Position numbers and translations under genes: made by a program
Part shown: positions 42,800 through 55,012 of the stretch, in pieces
Numbering within the stretch: position 1 is the stretch's first letter
Layout of the letters: each line of letters opens with the position of its first letter
The notes under the pieces: generated by a model
The model's input: the letters and a program-made list of their open reading frames with translations, nothing else
Database searches by the model: none
What the model was told of the DNA's origin: nothing
Assembly (NCBI RefSeq): GCF_002127325.2
Contig: NC_035433.2
Span: 123,534,088-123,598,087, forward strand
Direction of reading: 5' to 3'
Length of the DNA: 64,000 bases
DNA from: Helianthus annuus
Lineage: Eukaryota > Streptophyta > Magnoliopsida > Asterales > Asteraceae

Positions 42800-44488
42800 T
42801 GATGCGTGTGTAGTGTAATATATTTTAGATGTATATTTAAGCCCCTTTTTACACTTTTAGCCAAGTTTTAAATTTATAAAACACGATATTTACTAACACT
42901 AAACACACATATGGGCAAGTGCACCCATCGTGAACGTAGTATAGTGTTGGTAAGATACCGAGGTCGTCCAAGGACACAAGAGCTTTTAATACCGGTTTAT
43001 CCTCAACGTCTAATCAAATCAAAAAGTGAGAAAAATGTTTTAAACTAAGAAAAATAAAAACTAACTAAATGCTGAAAAATAAAATAAAATAAAAACAGAT
43101 AGACAAGATGAATCACTTGGATCCGACACGTGTGTTAGTATAACCTTTGATTATTTTCGCACTTTTGCACTTGTTTAAGAGATTATCTTAGTTATTGTAG
43201 TAGGCCCCTCTTTTGAAGGCGACGTTACCCTCAACCCAGTAGTTTGAGTCAGCAAGGATACAATCCTAAAGGGTCGGATTATTGAAAGATAATGAATTAA
43301 GTTATTAATGCAAATTGTGGTAGGCCCCGCTTTCGGCGGTGACGTTACCCTCGGCTAAGTAGTCTGAGTCAGCAGGGATACAGTCCTAAATAGCCGGGTT
43401 ATAGTATTAATAGTAGTTAACTTATGAGGGGGTCAAAGAGTTTGGATCCCCGCCATCCAATACCTATGGGCATTGAAGGAGATCCTACTAAATTTGACCC
43501 AGGTCCCAAGCAGGACCTCTAAACGCTGAACAAGGGCAAGACCCTTACCAAACCGTTCCCTTAACCCCCGACCAGGTAGCCAACATACCTCCATATAGAC
43601 CGTGGAGATATGAATGGTGAAAATCTTTTATTTTATATAGACAGTAAAATAATGCCAAGACACCACGGACAAACGATAAGGAAAGATCACCTTCAACATA
43701 AGTAACTAGTTATTAAAGTCATTAATACAAAACCAAATAAAAAGTGCAAAAGATTAAAAATAAAAAGTATTATACTAAACACTTGTCTTCACCAAGTGAT
43801 GTAAGAGACTTAGGAAAACATGGCCTTGATTGTCAAGAACTCTTACGATCAATCTTGGATCCCGAGACGACTCACACACTCTATGATGGACAATGGATGA
43901 TGGTGGTGGATGATGGTGTTTTGGTGGTGGTGGGTGGTGGATGAAGTGTGAGAGAGGTGGTGTGCCAAGGGATGAGATGGAATGAAACCAAGCACCCCTA
44001 TTTATAGGCTGAACAGAAGGCTGGGCACGGCCCCGTGTCCGCTGGACACGCCCCCGTGCCCGTCTGACATTCTCTCTCTTCATTAATTGTAATTCGCAAT
44101 TACAATTAATGCGCCTGCTGTACTTTCACCACGCCCCCGTGCCCGCTGGACACGGCCCCGCGGTGGGCAATGGAAGCTTCTACTGGTTTGTCTTTTCTGC
44201 TGCTTCTTGGGCACGGCCCCGTGTTCGCTGGACACGGGGCGTGTTCAGTCTTCTGTTTTCTCTTCTTTGCCTTGGGAGGTGCCGTTGAGGATCCGGGCAG
44301 TCTACTTTTATTCCTTTTCTTGTATTTATGCTAGAATTAGTTGTCTTTTTACTTCTTTTGTGATTTTGAGCTCATTTCATCCTGAAAATACAAAAGGAAG
44401 ACAAAAACACTCTTTTTCCAACATTTTAAAAAGGGTTAGTTTTATGCCTTAATTGATGTGATTTATATGTTGCATTTTACACACATCA
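42800..44488 (-). repeat. Athila/Tat-like LTR on the minus strand
   Basis: Read on the minus strand it starts TGATGTGTGTAAAATGC (44488) and ends ACACACGCATCA (42800), i.e. TG...CA ends, about 1.69 kb. Directly outside its start is a polypurine tract (complement AATACCCCCACACT at 44489-44502), preceded by the GAGGACAAGCAAAAGTTC-type sequence common before the 3' LTR of Athila/Tat-like gypsy elements. So this is a 3' LTR. It contains GC-rich imperfect palindromes (GGGCACGGCCCCGTGTCC and variants) at 44025-44245. No genes inside. Confidence 0.75.
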
Positions 44489-45790
44489 AATACCCCCACA
44501 CTTGAACTTTTGCTTGTCCTCAAGCAAAACTCTTTAAATGTGGCTTACACTCCCAAATGGAATAGGTAGAAGAGAAAGTTTTTAGCTTGTCCTAGAGTGT
44601 TGGGAATCCAAGGTCTTTGTAAGTTTTATTTTTATTTATTTACAATCCTATTCGTTATGATTTATTTTGAACGTTTCATAAGATAAATTACTTATTTGGG
44701 CATAGCATGCCTTATTAAAATTCCATTTATATACAAGTTCACATACCTCACGGGAGAAATCACTCACACTCGGCCGAAGGTGTATTTTTTTAGTGAATCA
44801 CTCGAGAGCGGCATGGAACTTATTCCTACCATAAACTTGCCAAGCAATCAATCCACCTCCTTTTTAACTTTATACCTTTGTAAATATCAAGAGGACTTTT
44901 TGGGTGAAGGGTTAGGCTTAGGCTAAAGGTGGGTGGTTGGGTTAGTGGTTAGTAAAAGGGCGAAAAGCGTAAAAAGCGTCGGTTTTCGTAAGACTTTTTT
45001 TTTTTTTTTGACTTTTTATTTTAATGAAGCAATTTTTTTTTTCAAACAAAGTTCTTTTTGATAACCTTGTTTGTTTATTTCTTTTGGCTTCATTATTATC
45101 ATCATTTTTCTCTTTTTTTTTTTAAGGAAGTCATAAGAAAAACCGCGCTTTGTTACTAAAATAAAGGGTTTAAAATGAAAAAGGGGTTTTGGTGGGAAAA
45201 AGGGTGTTTGTTTTGGGTTAAAAAATGAAAAGGTTTAGGCTCAAAGGGGTTAACTAGGGGGATTTTGGGTAGGTGGTAAAAAAAAGAAAAATAATGGTGT
45301 AGAAATAAAAAGGGGTTAGTCCTAATGCCTCCATCATTTACTTACTCGGGTTTAAGTTGGTAAGGACCAGGAATGTATCGTCATGGCAAGTTCTAGAGTC
45401 GTAAGAAACCAAGCGGCTATTCACACAAGAAACGAAAAATGAGCATTTAGTTTAAAGATATGTATTTGTATGCTCAATAAAGGCTCAAAACTCACTTTTT
45501 GTGGGAATGGGTTTTTATGTGATCAAGTATATATAATCAAATTTTAACTAGATTTGTCATGCCGTTTCATAATTTTCTTATGTTGGTTCTTTTTATCACG
45601 ACGCTATCGGTTGTAAATTTGTAAAAATATAACCTTTTTAGAACTTGTTATTCCCAAATTAAACCAAGACAAGTAAAAAAAACGAAAAGTTTTTGAAAAT
45701 TTTTTTTGAGGTGATTAGCGGTTCCAATAGAGTTTTGTGTAAGGCTTGTAATTAAGACTTGCAAAATTCAAGGTTTTAGCATCCCCCCAC
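44489..45790 (-). mobile_element. 3' internal region of the minus-strand Athila/Tat-like element
   Basis: Non-coding DNA next to the PPT, full of poly(T)/poly(A) runs and GGGTTAG-type stretches. No domain can be recognised. It ends at the T-tract of the LINE at about 45792. Confidence 0.55.
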
Positions 45791-48585
45791 ACTTTTTTTT
45801 TTTTTTGGGTAAAGGGTTACCCCTGGTGAATTTTATAAATAACTCAAATCAGTACAAGGGTATGCCAGAGTGACATACCAACTAGACTCCACAAACCGAA
45901 GCCTAGGAAATAAAACCAAGTCAAAACACAACCCAGAAAAACAAACGACCAAACAAACAATAAGCAAACACACACAGCCACGAGCCACAAACTCGAAGAA
46001 CTAAAGCATCAAGCACTTGACATCTAACCCGGGTCACCCACTTGTTCACTTGCAGCGATCTCCCAAGTCTTTAACATCCGGTCCACTTTGGAGTCACCTT
46101 TAAACTCGAAACCCATGAGCCGTAACCTGACAATGTTCTTGATCCTCTCAACCACCGACTCAACTTTAGCTTGGTCATTTGAAAACAAGCAATTGTTCCT
46201 TTCAAGCCATATAAAGTAAGTAGTCGCCGCAATGACCAATTTGCAAACAATGTGATCTACCTTCTTAGACGAAGCATGAACAAACATCCAATCCATAACG
46301 GATTGCCAAGAGTCATCAATCTGATCCAACGATGCCATCGCCTTGATATCATTCCATACCTTTGAGGAAAACGAACACCTAAAGAACAAATGGTCTCTAG
46401 AATCACGATTATTCCTGCACAAGGGGCAACACATAAGGTTAAGGTTAGTAGCGCTACCCACTTCCCATACCGCCAACCTATCTTGAGTTTTCAGCTTATT
46501 CTTGATCACCAACCATAAGTGAAATGAGTGTCTTGGGATACACTGGGAAAACCACACTCCATTAAACCACGGTACAATACTTTCACGATGTCTCACCACA
46601 TTCCAAACCTCCAATGACCGAAAGGAACAACTCTTACCCTCCAAGTCTCTCCAAACTGTCCGATCTAGCATGTCATGGCTCAATTGTGGAACCTCCAGAT
46701 TGATCAACACCGGAAAGAGATTATACCAAGCAACTGGCCATTTCCATTGCCCATTACCGTCAATCAGGTCCGCAACGGTAGAAGACATAGAGAACCCCGC
46801 CTGGGCAATACGTCTAGGCGTTATAAAAGCGCTAAGAGGGCTAAGTTGGCACCAATTATCAGTCCACATCTTGGTTTGACGCCCACTTCTAATCTCCTTC
46901 CATATGTACGGACGAACACTACCTCGGATGGCTAACAGTTTTCTCCATCCCCAGCTGACACTCCCACGGGGGTTAACGTCCCAAAAGCTGCGATCATTCA
47001 GCTTATGAGCATAAATCCAATCAACCCATAGGGACTTCCTTCGAGTAACAATGCTCCAGATATGGCTGGTCATCAGAGCCTTATTAACGTCTGATATACT
47101 TCGAATACCAAGGCGGCCTTCCGTTTTGGGCAAACAGACATCCGACCACGCCACTTTGGCCTTAGCTCTACCCTGCGAACCCGCATTCCATAAGAACCTC
47201 CTCATAAATTTCTCAAGATCATGAATAACTCGAGCCGGGATAATGAAGACCGACGCCCAATAAATATGCATGGATGAAAGCACTGAGTTAATAAGTTGTA
47301 ACCTACCCGCAAAGGACAAAGACTTGTTAAGCCAACTATCAATTTTCTTTTCCATACGCTCAACTAGGGGTTTACAATCTTTATGTATCAGCTTTGTTGA
47401 AATTAACGGAACCCCCAAGTACCTAACCGGAAGGAGACCCTCCCGAAAAGGCATCAAACCGAGAATTTGCTGACGAACATTAATTGGAACATTGCAGAAA
47501 AAGACCGTGCTTTTGGCTGGACTCGGGACCAGACCCGAGATTTTCGTGAATTCCTCAAGAGCATGCTTCACCTTCCCCACGGACACCACATCCCCATGGA
47601 CAAATATAAAAAGATCATCAGCGAAGGAGACGTTTATGATCTTCTGCTTATTACATTTCGCATGGTACTTAAAATCATTACCAGACGTTGCTACCTGCTG
47701 AAGTAATAACGAAAGAATTTCCATAACCAGTGTGAACAAGTATGGCGACATAGGATCTCCTTGTCTCAACCCCCTTTTCCCTCTAAAATACCCATGCAAG
47801 TACCCATTAATGCTAATCGAGAAGGATGTCGAAGTAACACACGCCATAATCCAAGCAACCATCGTATGATGAAACCCAAACGCCTTAAGCACATTCTCTA
47901 GGAATACCCAATTTACCGTATCATAGGCTTTCTGAATGTCAATCTTGAATGCACACCTAGGCGGCCCCTTATTGAGATGATAGTTATGCATGAGCTCCTG
48001 AGTTAATAAGATATTGTCCGAAATTTTCCTACCAGGAACAAAGGCGGACTGATTAATACTAACCAAATTTTCCAGGCTACCCTTAATTCTGTCCGTGATA
48101 ATCTTGCTTATGCACTTATAAAGAACATTACAACAAGATATCGGCCGATAATCTAGCACCGAATCCGGAGTATCCACCTTAGGAACAAGAGCCAAAATAG
48201 TATGATTTACTTGTTTCAACAGCTTGCCATTGTTGAAAAAGTCTAACACAGCAGACGATACTTCTTCACCCACAATATCCCAAGAGGATTTAAAGAAAGC
48301 CGATGTATACCCGTCCGGCCCAGGGGCTTTGTTGACACCAATACTAAACATAGCATTTTTTATCTCCTCTCGAGTCACTTGGCGGACCATATTGGCAGCA
48401 CCCTCACTACTTAGCTTATTAACACAAACAGCCTCCAAATCAATAGATGCAACTCGATCCTCCGTACCCAAGAAGTTAGCATAATGAGTTACCAACGCGC
48501 CCATAATGCAATCCCCTTCATACCGAGCCCCATGAACATCCTTAATAATGTGTTCCAAAAATAAGTTTTTCGGTTGATTAAAATG
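45791..48585 (-). mobile_element. L1-type LINE, minus strand, 5'-truncated
   Basis: A T-tract at 45792-45806 is the poly(A) tail on the minus strand. The coding frame is open from a few codons before the ATG at 48558 (reading FNQPKNLFLEH) and starts beyond the endonuclease domain, so the 5' half is missing. TSDs were not found with confidence; the right border is approximate. Confidence 0.8.
46024..48558 (-). CDS. LINE ORF2: reverse transcriptase plus zf-RVT domain
   Basis: An 844-codon open frame. Reverse transcriptase lies at about 90-370: the YRPISCCNVLYKCISKII block, catalytic Asp in FKIDIQKAYD (around residue 200), RQGDPMSPYLF, and FADDL with D314 and D315. A linker (AGRLQLINSVLSS) and the zf-RVT region with Cys residues (CCPLCRNNRDSRDHLFF) follow, ending near residue 840. 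The endonuclease normally preceding RT is missing, so autonomous movement is not expected. No stop or frameshift within the frame, which suggests a fairly recent insertion. The ATG is formal, as the original protein began far upstream. Confidence 0.9.
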   Translation of the reverse strand: MEHIIKDVHGARYEGDCIMGALVTHYANFLGTEDRVASIDLEAVCVNKLSSEGAANMVRQVTREEIKNAMFSIGVNKAPGPDGYTSAFFKSSWDIVGEEVSSAVLDFFNNGKLLKQVNHTILALVPKVDTPDSVLDYRPISCCNVLYKCISKIITDRIKGSLENLVSINQSAFVPGRKISDNILLTQELMHNYHLNKGPPRCAFKIDIQKAYDTVNWVFLENVLKAFGFHHTMVAWIMACVTSTSFSISINGYLHGYFRGKRGLRQGDPMSPYLFTLVMEILSLLLQQVATSGNDFKYHAKCNKQKIINVSFADDLFIFVHGDVVSVGKVKHALEEFTKISGLVPSPAKSTVFFCNVPINVRQQILGLMPFREGLLPVRYLGVPLISTKLIHKDCKPLVERMEKKIDSWLNKSLSFAGRLQLINSVLSSMHIYWASVFIIPARVIHDLEKFMRRFLWNAGSQGRAKAKVAWSDVCLPKTEGRLGIRSISDVNKALMTSHIWSIVTRRKSLWVDWIYAHKLNDRSFWDVNPRGSVSWGWRKLLAIRGSVRPYIWKEIRSGRQTKMWTDNWCQLSPLSAFITPRRIAQAGFSMSSTVADLIDGNGQWKWPVAWYNLFPVLINLEVPQLSHDMLDRTVWRDLEGKSCSFRSLEVWNVVRHRESIVPWFNGVWFSQCIPRHSFHLWLVIKNKLKTQDRLAVWEVGSATNLNLMCCPLCRNNRDSRDHLFFRCSFSSKVWNDIKAMASLDQIDDSWQSVMDWMFVHASSKKVDHIVCKLVIAATTYFIWLERNNCLFSNDQAKVESVVERIKNIVRLRLMGFEFKGDSKVDRMLKTWEIAASEQVGDPG

Positions 48586-48783
48586 TGTAAAAGTGGGTTA
48601 AAAACAAGATTTTATGTTACTGGGTAGCTGAACACGGGGTGGTGTTGGCTGAGCACGGCCCCATGTCCAGACTGCCAGTACCAAAAGTAAACAGAAGGCT
48701 GGGCACGGGGGCGTGTTCAGTGAGCACGGCCCCGTGTCCAGATACCTGAACTGGGCATTTCTGCAGAGTTTTGGGCACGGGGG
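48586..48783. repeat. LTR remnant with CACGGCCCCGTG-type palindromes
   Basis: A short block with GAGCACGGCCCCATGTCC, GGGCACGGGGGCGTGTTC and GAGCACGGCCCCGTGTCC, the same motif type as in the 42800-44488 LTR. It is probably part of a related LTR between the LINE and the next LTR. Confidence 0.5.
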
Positions 48784-50200
48784 TGATGGAGAGTGTGAAA
48801 CCCGAGCCTTAATGTGTATTATATTACGTGTTTTAATGCGTTTCAAGTGATTATATGCCTCGAATGTGATAACTACGAGTTCTTATGGTTTTACAGGTTA
48901 ATCAACGTAATTCGGTAAAGTTGAAACGTTTAGTGATGAAGCGGAATATCCGGGAGTAATAATCAAGTGAATCACATCATTCGGTAGATATTTCAGGTGG
49001 AAGAGATAGCTAAATGTGCAAGAAACGTGTAACAACGAAGTTACGGCTATGTTCAGCAAACAACAAAAATCAAACAGCAGCCTTAGACCGTAACCTACGG
49101 TTTAAAACCATAGGCTACGGTTGCATAAAGTTTGGCAGCGAGCAGATTGCATTTGAAGGGTTACCAAGGCATTAATTAAAAAGGAAAAACACTTATGATC
49201 AACATCACGTGCAAATATAGGAGGCTCATTATTTTTAATAAATGAAACATGATATAGGGGTTGATAGACATTAATTGTGGAGCAGCATAATATATCAAAA
49301 ACATCATCATCACATGGATGCAGAGATGGGCAGCCATATTCATGTGAAATATACACACACATGAAAAAGGTGGGCCAATTAGTGGATCATCAACACATCA
49401 CGAAGGAAAAGGACAGTTGGCACACATTCACGCTTGGACTTTTGGTCTTTGTTTATTGGGCCGATAACAACATAATCATCATCATAACTCACATTGGGTC
49501 GCACATGGGCTGGATTTGGGCGGCGGCTCCTAGTCACGTGAAAGGGGATACGAGGTTTTGAGGAGAGAGGATCTTGGGGGATCAGAAAAAACACATCTTC
49601 GACGGCGGAAAAAAGGTTTTTTCAACCGGGGACCGAAGCTATTGAAGATTAACAATCGAGATGAGCGGCTAAATCTCTCGTGGACACTTCGGATGAATGA
49701 TTGTGTAAGACACTATTGATTTGGTTTATTGTTTTATGTATTGAGTTCGGATTATAACCGTGTGCCAGACGGTCTTTACTTGCGTTTTTATAATTCGTTT
49801 GACAAACGAATCCTGTGTTAGACAGAGATATAAATACGTTTAAATCCGATTATACTTTGTTGGTTGAATAATTATTCATTGCATGAATAGTTGATAATTA
49901 TATCGTTTAACCAATAGTATCCAATATGACAATCAGCTAGGTTATTAGTAATTACAGAATCTGAATCCCGGAGTGCTCACCTTTTCTCATCATTGTTTAT
50001 TACAACTCACTCTTTTTCTTAATTTTTATTCGTTACTTTAGATAATTCTTATAATCAATCACACCGATTTTCCAATTCAGTAGTAATTAATTAATACTTT
50101 TCATTCGACACTTTCCACAATCCTCCTCTGGTTCGATATCCGACTTACTCTAGCTACCTAGTTTATTTCGGTTTTTGCATGTCACTAACGACAGACATCA
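48784..50200 (+). repeat. LTR of an Athila/Tat-like element (plus strand)
   Basis: Starts TGATGGAGAGTGTG and ends ACAGACATCA, 1417 bp, directly before a PBS, so it is a 5' LTR. It contains a palindrome-like pair ACCGTAACCTACGGT / ACCATAGGCTACGGT at 49088-49122. No matching 3' LTR is in the window. Confidence 0.75.
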
Positions 50201-50203
50201 AAA

Positions 50204-50221
50204 TGGCGCCGTTGCCGGGGA
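50204..50221 (+). other. Primer-binding site, Athila/Tat type
   Basis: TGGCGCCGTTGCCGGGGA is the well-known PBS sequence of Athila/Tat-like gypsy elements, taken to match tRNA-Asp. It lies three bases after the LTR end. Confidence 0.85.
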
Positions 50222-50555
50222 GGCGTGCGCAAAGTGTTTAGTGTTAAGTTTTAGTTTAAAAAAAATATAAAAATAAAAAAATAAAAATCCAAAAATAGTG
50301 TTAGTTTTGTTTTGTTTTGTTTTGTTTTGTTCAGATTTATGCGTGGTGCTTGTGTTTTTGTGTTTGTGCAGGATGACAGATCTTACAATATTCTGCAGCT
50401 CTCTTAGATGCATTTTGTGCAGGGAACCACTTCACCCATATATCGGTTGCCACGAGGCCCGAATTAGACGGGAAAGAGCGAAATTGGAAGAACCACTGAT
50501 GTCTTGCTATGATAATCCTTCCCCTCCACCATATTGCTATGATGTCTTGCTATGA
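50222..50555 (+). pseudogene. Truncated leader/internal start of the Athila/Tat-like element
   Basis: After the PBS come a (TTTTG)n-like stretch and a short frame from 50371 (RMTDLTIFCSSLRCI...) of about 60 codons containing PLHPYIGCHEARIRRER. No gag can be recognised. At about 50556 the sequence switches abruptly to the LTR of the outer-element family, so the rest has been lost. Confidence 0.5.
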
Positions 50556-51112
50556 CTTTGAGCCCGACGCAAAAATCTGCTAGGTTTGAGTCTTCCTACT
50601 GCACTTCACACATATCAATGGCCTTGCAAACCATTGGTGATCTCTTTATTTCCTTATTTGCTACATACCAAGGATTTTTTTATACTTACAGAGGTTTTAC
50701 GTACTCACTACACATGAACTCGCTCAACATTTTTGTTGATTTTTCCAACTTACATGTATTTCAGGGAATTAAGGATCTGGCGAGGTATGCTACGTTTTCA
50801 CGCTGCGTAAAGAGTTATGAGGTCATCCAAGTTTAGGGGATGTGGCTTTTACCTGGACGAGTCACAGTCCTTAAACTACGTCTGTTTCATGTTTGTAGTT
50901 ATGTCTTTTGAACAATGTTTTTATTCTGTCTTGTTGTAATTCCGTTGCATGTGTCAACGTTTTAAAACAATGTTGTGGTACTTTTATTTTAAAACTTAAA
51001 TCAATGGATGATCTGCATGGCTTTACTTTCATATAGCTTTGTTGTGATTAAGCTATGGTATTAAGAAGTCACACCAAATAAACCCACGCTTCCGCAAAGC
51101 CAGGGTGTGACA
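50556..51112 (+). repeat. Fragment of the outer-element LTR (3' end)
   Basis: From CTAGGTTTGAGTCTTCC to CCAGGGTGTGACA it aligns with the last ~530 bp of the LTR at 12801-16279, with more differences than the two LTRs of that element have to each other. The LTR 5' part is missing. An older, truncated insertion. Confidence 0.88.
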
Positions 51113-53149
51113 ATTGCGTTTTAGAAAAAATGTCATTTTTCAGGTTTTTTTTTTCCATTGCGTTTTACGCAACTGAGTTTTTTTCCATTGCGTTTTACGC
51201 AACTGGGTTTTCAAAATTTTTTTTCGAAAATATAGCAATAGTATACTCGTTTTAAAGAAAAAAAAAACGCTCGTTTTTTTGGTGCAATTTTTATAAAAAA
51301 TAATGTCGTATGAAAGAGTTATTAACGTTTAAAAAATGAGGGGGAATTGGAGGAGAGAGAAACTATTGTCTTGGATTGACTAGAATGCCCCTAGATAAAC
51401 CCACAGTGACTCTTTTTTTTTTCTTTAATTTCACTCATTTAATCTTAGCCTTGATTAATTAAATAGATGGTCAAGATTACTTTCTAGTCTTCCTACCCAA
51501 ATAAACCTACTATTATAGCCTAACCCTTGATTTTAATTCTTTATGAACATTAAATTAAATTAATGCACATTATTTTGGCTTGATTTTAACTATTTATGAA
51601 AATAAAATTAAATTAATACACCTCGCTACATATTATAAAATTAAACACTTAAAAAATGAATTCACACCAAAACACAATATGACAGCTTAATATAAAACAA
51701 AACAAATAACAATTTTATTTTGGAAACCTTCTTAACCTTTACATATTAAATATCGTCGGAACAAACAAGGGTGTTTGTTTTAATTTCGCCGGTTTAAGTA
51801 GTTTGTAGGGGTTAAGCCGTCACTACTTGGACTAGACGATTTAAACGAGTGGGGGTTAAAATGGTTCAGTGGTTGGTTCATTAATTAAATATATAAGATT
51901 TGAAGTTGATATCTCTTATATGTATAGTTTTTGCTAATGGTGTACATCAACCAATTCATTTGTGAGTTATTTAAGAACGGCTTGTTAAAAGCTAAAATTA
52001 AGTCAAGCTTACATGAGTTTGAACCCGAGTTTAAGACTAAAACAACTTGTGCAATATATGAACCTGAGCTTTACCTATCGAGCTCGATTAGGCTAGCGGG
52101 TCTAAAAGGTCCATATTATATATATAATTTTTACATAGTATACATTTATTAATATTTTGAAAGTTATGACAAAAGTAATTAAACAACGTATTAAATATTT
52201 ATATACCAAATATAAAAAATAATAACCGAGTCAAGAAGTAGCTTGAAAAACCATCACGAGCCAACCTTGACCTCGGTCTCTCGTAAATTAAATAATCCAA
52301 GCTCGAGCACCACTCGTATATATCCCTAAGTTTTGCCAAGTATTGTGAAGAAATATGAGTGTTTCATTGTACTTGAGATCTCTGGCAAACACAGGCAAAC
52401 ACAGTGTTCTCAAACGAATCTGGCAATCTGTCGGTCTTTATTTTAATATCTCCTTCCCAAAAATATCTTCATTGATTTCTTTTTTCGTTTAAGAAATATA
52501 TTTATTTCTACAAGTATCTAAATACAATAAATAAATTATAACTCCATCTTGTTTTCTGAGTCATCTTCAGCCAATCCAACGAGTATCGTCCGATCTATAT
52601 TCTGTCGTCGGCTCGTCGCTAGCCAGTCCGTTTTTTAAACTCAAAATAATAAAGATAAGAAAAGAGAACTAGTCTAACGTAAATTTCTATTAAATTAACT
52701 TCATCATCTTAATATAATTTAGGGTAAACCGTTATTTTCGTCTCTAATGTTTGACCGTTTTTGCAGCTTTCGTCCATACGGTGTCATTTTCATCCAAAAA
52801 GTTTGAAATCTTGTTATTTTCATCCCTATGGACCAAATTTCGAGGGAGAAAGTTGCAATAAATTGCCAAACTTAAGAACGAAAATGACAATAAAACGCAA
52901 ACCTGAAGGACTCAAATGCACAAAAAAGTTATTTTAGATGTAACAAACAGAAATGACTAAACGCCAGGGACGATTTTAGCATTCTGCTCTATAATTTATT
53001 AGTTATGAAAAATAAAAATAATAACAAGTCTTAAATTTTAAAAAGGTCAACCAATATTTTTGATATTTAAGTTGAGAAAAAAGCAATAAAAATGCAATAG
53101 TGTAGAATTTTATAGTGGGCCTGCCGGCAATAATGTGCAATGGACGTTA
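51113..53149. other. Intergenic region upstream of the HMA5-like gene, no gene
   Basis: Features seen: two copies of TTGCGTTTTACGCAACTG (51159-51176 and 51190-51207); a ~110-bp segment at 51535-51645 (AATTAATGCACATTATTTTGG) that repeats 37735-37835; and an old, diverged foldback element at about 52720-52990 with TTTTCGTC-type and GACGATTTT-type ends, of the family found in the gene's introns. No coding region is supported. Confidence 0.65.
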
Positions 53150-53353
53150 TCATCCTGGTGGGAACTTGGAAGCCTTCTTATATTCGAATATTTGAAAAAG
53201 AAAGAAAAAAAGAAGACGCCTCCATTACCACCAATATCCCTAAACCCTATTACTCCTCTGCAACTATTTCATCCATTAAATCTTCGTTATTCACGTCTTC
53301 ATCTTACCGCCGCTGTTCGGAACCCTACTTAGTCGTCGCTAGCGGTGCAACAG
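53150..53353 (+). other. Putative 5'UTR exon of the HMA5-like gene
   Basis: A C/T-rich stretch with AAACCCTATTACTCC and GCCGCTGTTCGGAACCC resembles a plant leader. A possible donor is ACAG/GTCATT at 53354, with alternatives in the repeats that follow. The acceptor would be TTTGCAG at 55459-55465, two bases before the ATG. Exon borders are tentative. Confidence 0.5.
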
Positions 53354-53370
53354 GTCATTTCTCGATCATA

Positions 53371-54966
53371 TAACGATGTCGTTTTGTGTGATTTTTGTTA
53401 TTTGAATTGTTCTAGAAGCTTCGAGCGTGTTTTGATCAAGTTGTTTATAGATTTTGTTACTTTTGATTCGTTGTTTTGTGTGAACGTTGATGATATGTTG
53501 TTTACAGGTTCGTTAGGGTTTATGACTTTGTGTATATGATTCGATGTTAGATTTGTATTGATTTACGCGGTTTTTGTTAGTCGTGACTTTATTGAAGATG
53601 TACGTTTCATAAAGTTGAATCAGTTCTGAGTTTGACTTGAATTTTGAAAGATTTGAGAAAGGTATAGGAACTTGAAGCTAGCTTAAACTGATAGGAAGCT
53701 CATATAGATGATATAACGATGTTGTGTTTTGTGATTTTGTTATTGGATTGTTTTTAGAAGCTGTGGTTATGTTTTGATTATGGATTTAGTTACTTTTGAT
53801 TCGTTGTTTTGTGTGAACGTTGATGATATGTTGTTTACAGGTTCGTTAGGGTTTATGACTTTGTGTATATGATTCGATGTTAGATTTGTATTGATTTACG
53901 CGGTTTTTGTTAGTCGTGACTTTATTGAAGATGTACGTTTCATAAAGTTGAATCAGTTCTGAGTTTGACTTGAATTTTGAAAGATTTGAGAAAGGTACAG
54001 GAACTCGAAGCTAGCTTAAACTGATAGGAAGCTCATATACATGATATAACGATGTTGTGTTTTGTGATTTTGTTATTGGATTGTTTTTAGAAGCTGTGTT
54101 TATGTTTTGATTATGTATTTTGTTACTTTTGATTCGTTTTTTTTGTGTGAACGTTGATGATATGTTGTTTACAGGTTTGTTAGGGTTTATGATTTTGTGT
54201 ATATGATTCGATGTTAGATTTGTATTGATTTACGCGGTTTTTGTTAGTCGTGACTTTATTGAAGATGTACGTTTCACAAAGTTGAAACAGTTCTGAGTTT
54301 GACTATACTTTGACTTGAATTTTGAAAGATTTGAGAAAGGTATAGGGACTCGAAGCTAGCTTAAACTGATAAGAAGCTCATATAGATGATATAACGATGT
54401 TGTGTTTTGTGATTTTCTTATTGGATTGTTTTTAGAAACTGTGGTTATGTTTTGATTAAGGTGATTATGGATTTTGTTACTTTTGATTTGTTTGTTGTTG
54501 GTTTATTTGTGGAAGTTGATGGTATGTTTTTTACAAGTTCATTAGGGTTCAGGATTATGCTCAAGTAGTTTTTATTCTATATGTCAGTATTAGATATGTA
54601 TTGATTTGGTGATCTACACGGTTTTTATTAGCTGAGACTTAAGCAAAGATATATGTTCTACAAAATTGAAACCGTTCTGAGTTTGATTTGGATTTTGAAC
54701 GATTTGAGAAAATAATTGGAACTCAATGCTAGCTTAAACTGATAGGAAGCTCATATGCATATGATATAAAGGTGTTGTGTTTTGTGATTTTGATATTGGA
54801 TTGGTTTTAGGAGATGTGGTAATGTTTTGATTAAGGTGATTATGGATTTTGTTACTTTTGATATGTTTGTTGTTGGTTTATTTGTGGACGTTGATGATAT
54901 GTTATTTACAGGTTCGTTAGGGTTCAGGCTTATGCATAAGTAGTTTATGTTCTATACATTGATGTT

Positions 54967-55012
<46 letters not shown>

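Noticed and set aside
43775..44083. 102-codon minus-strand frame with His/Pro-rich stretch
   Set aside because: Lies inside an LTR and its composition comes from GTGGTGG-type simple repeats.
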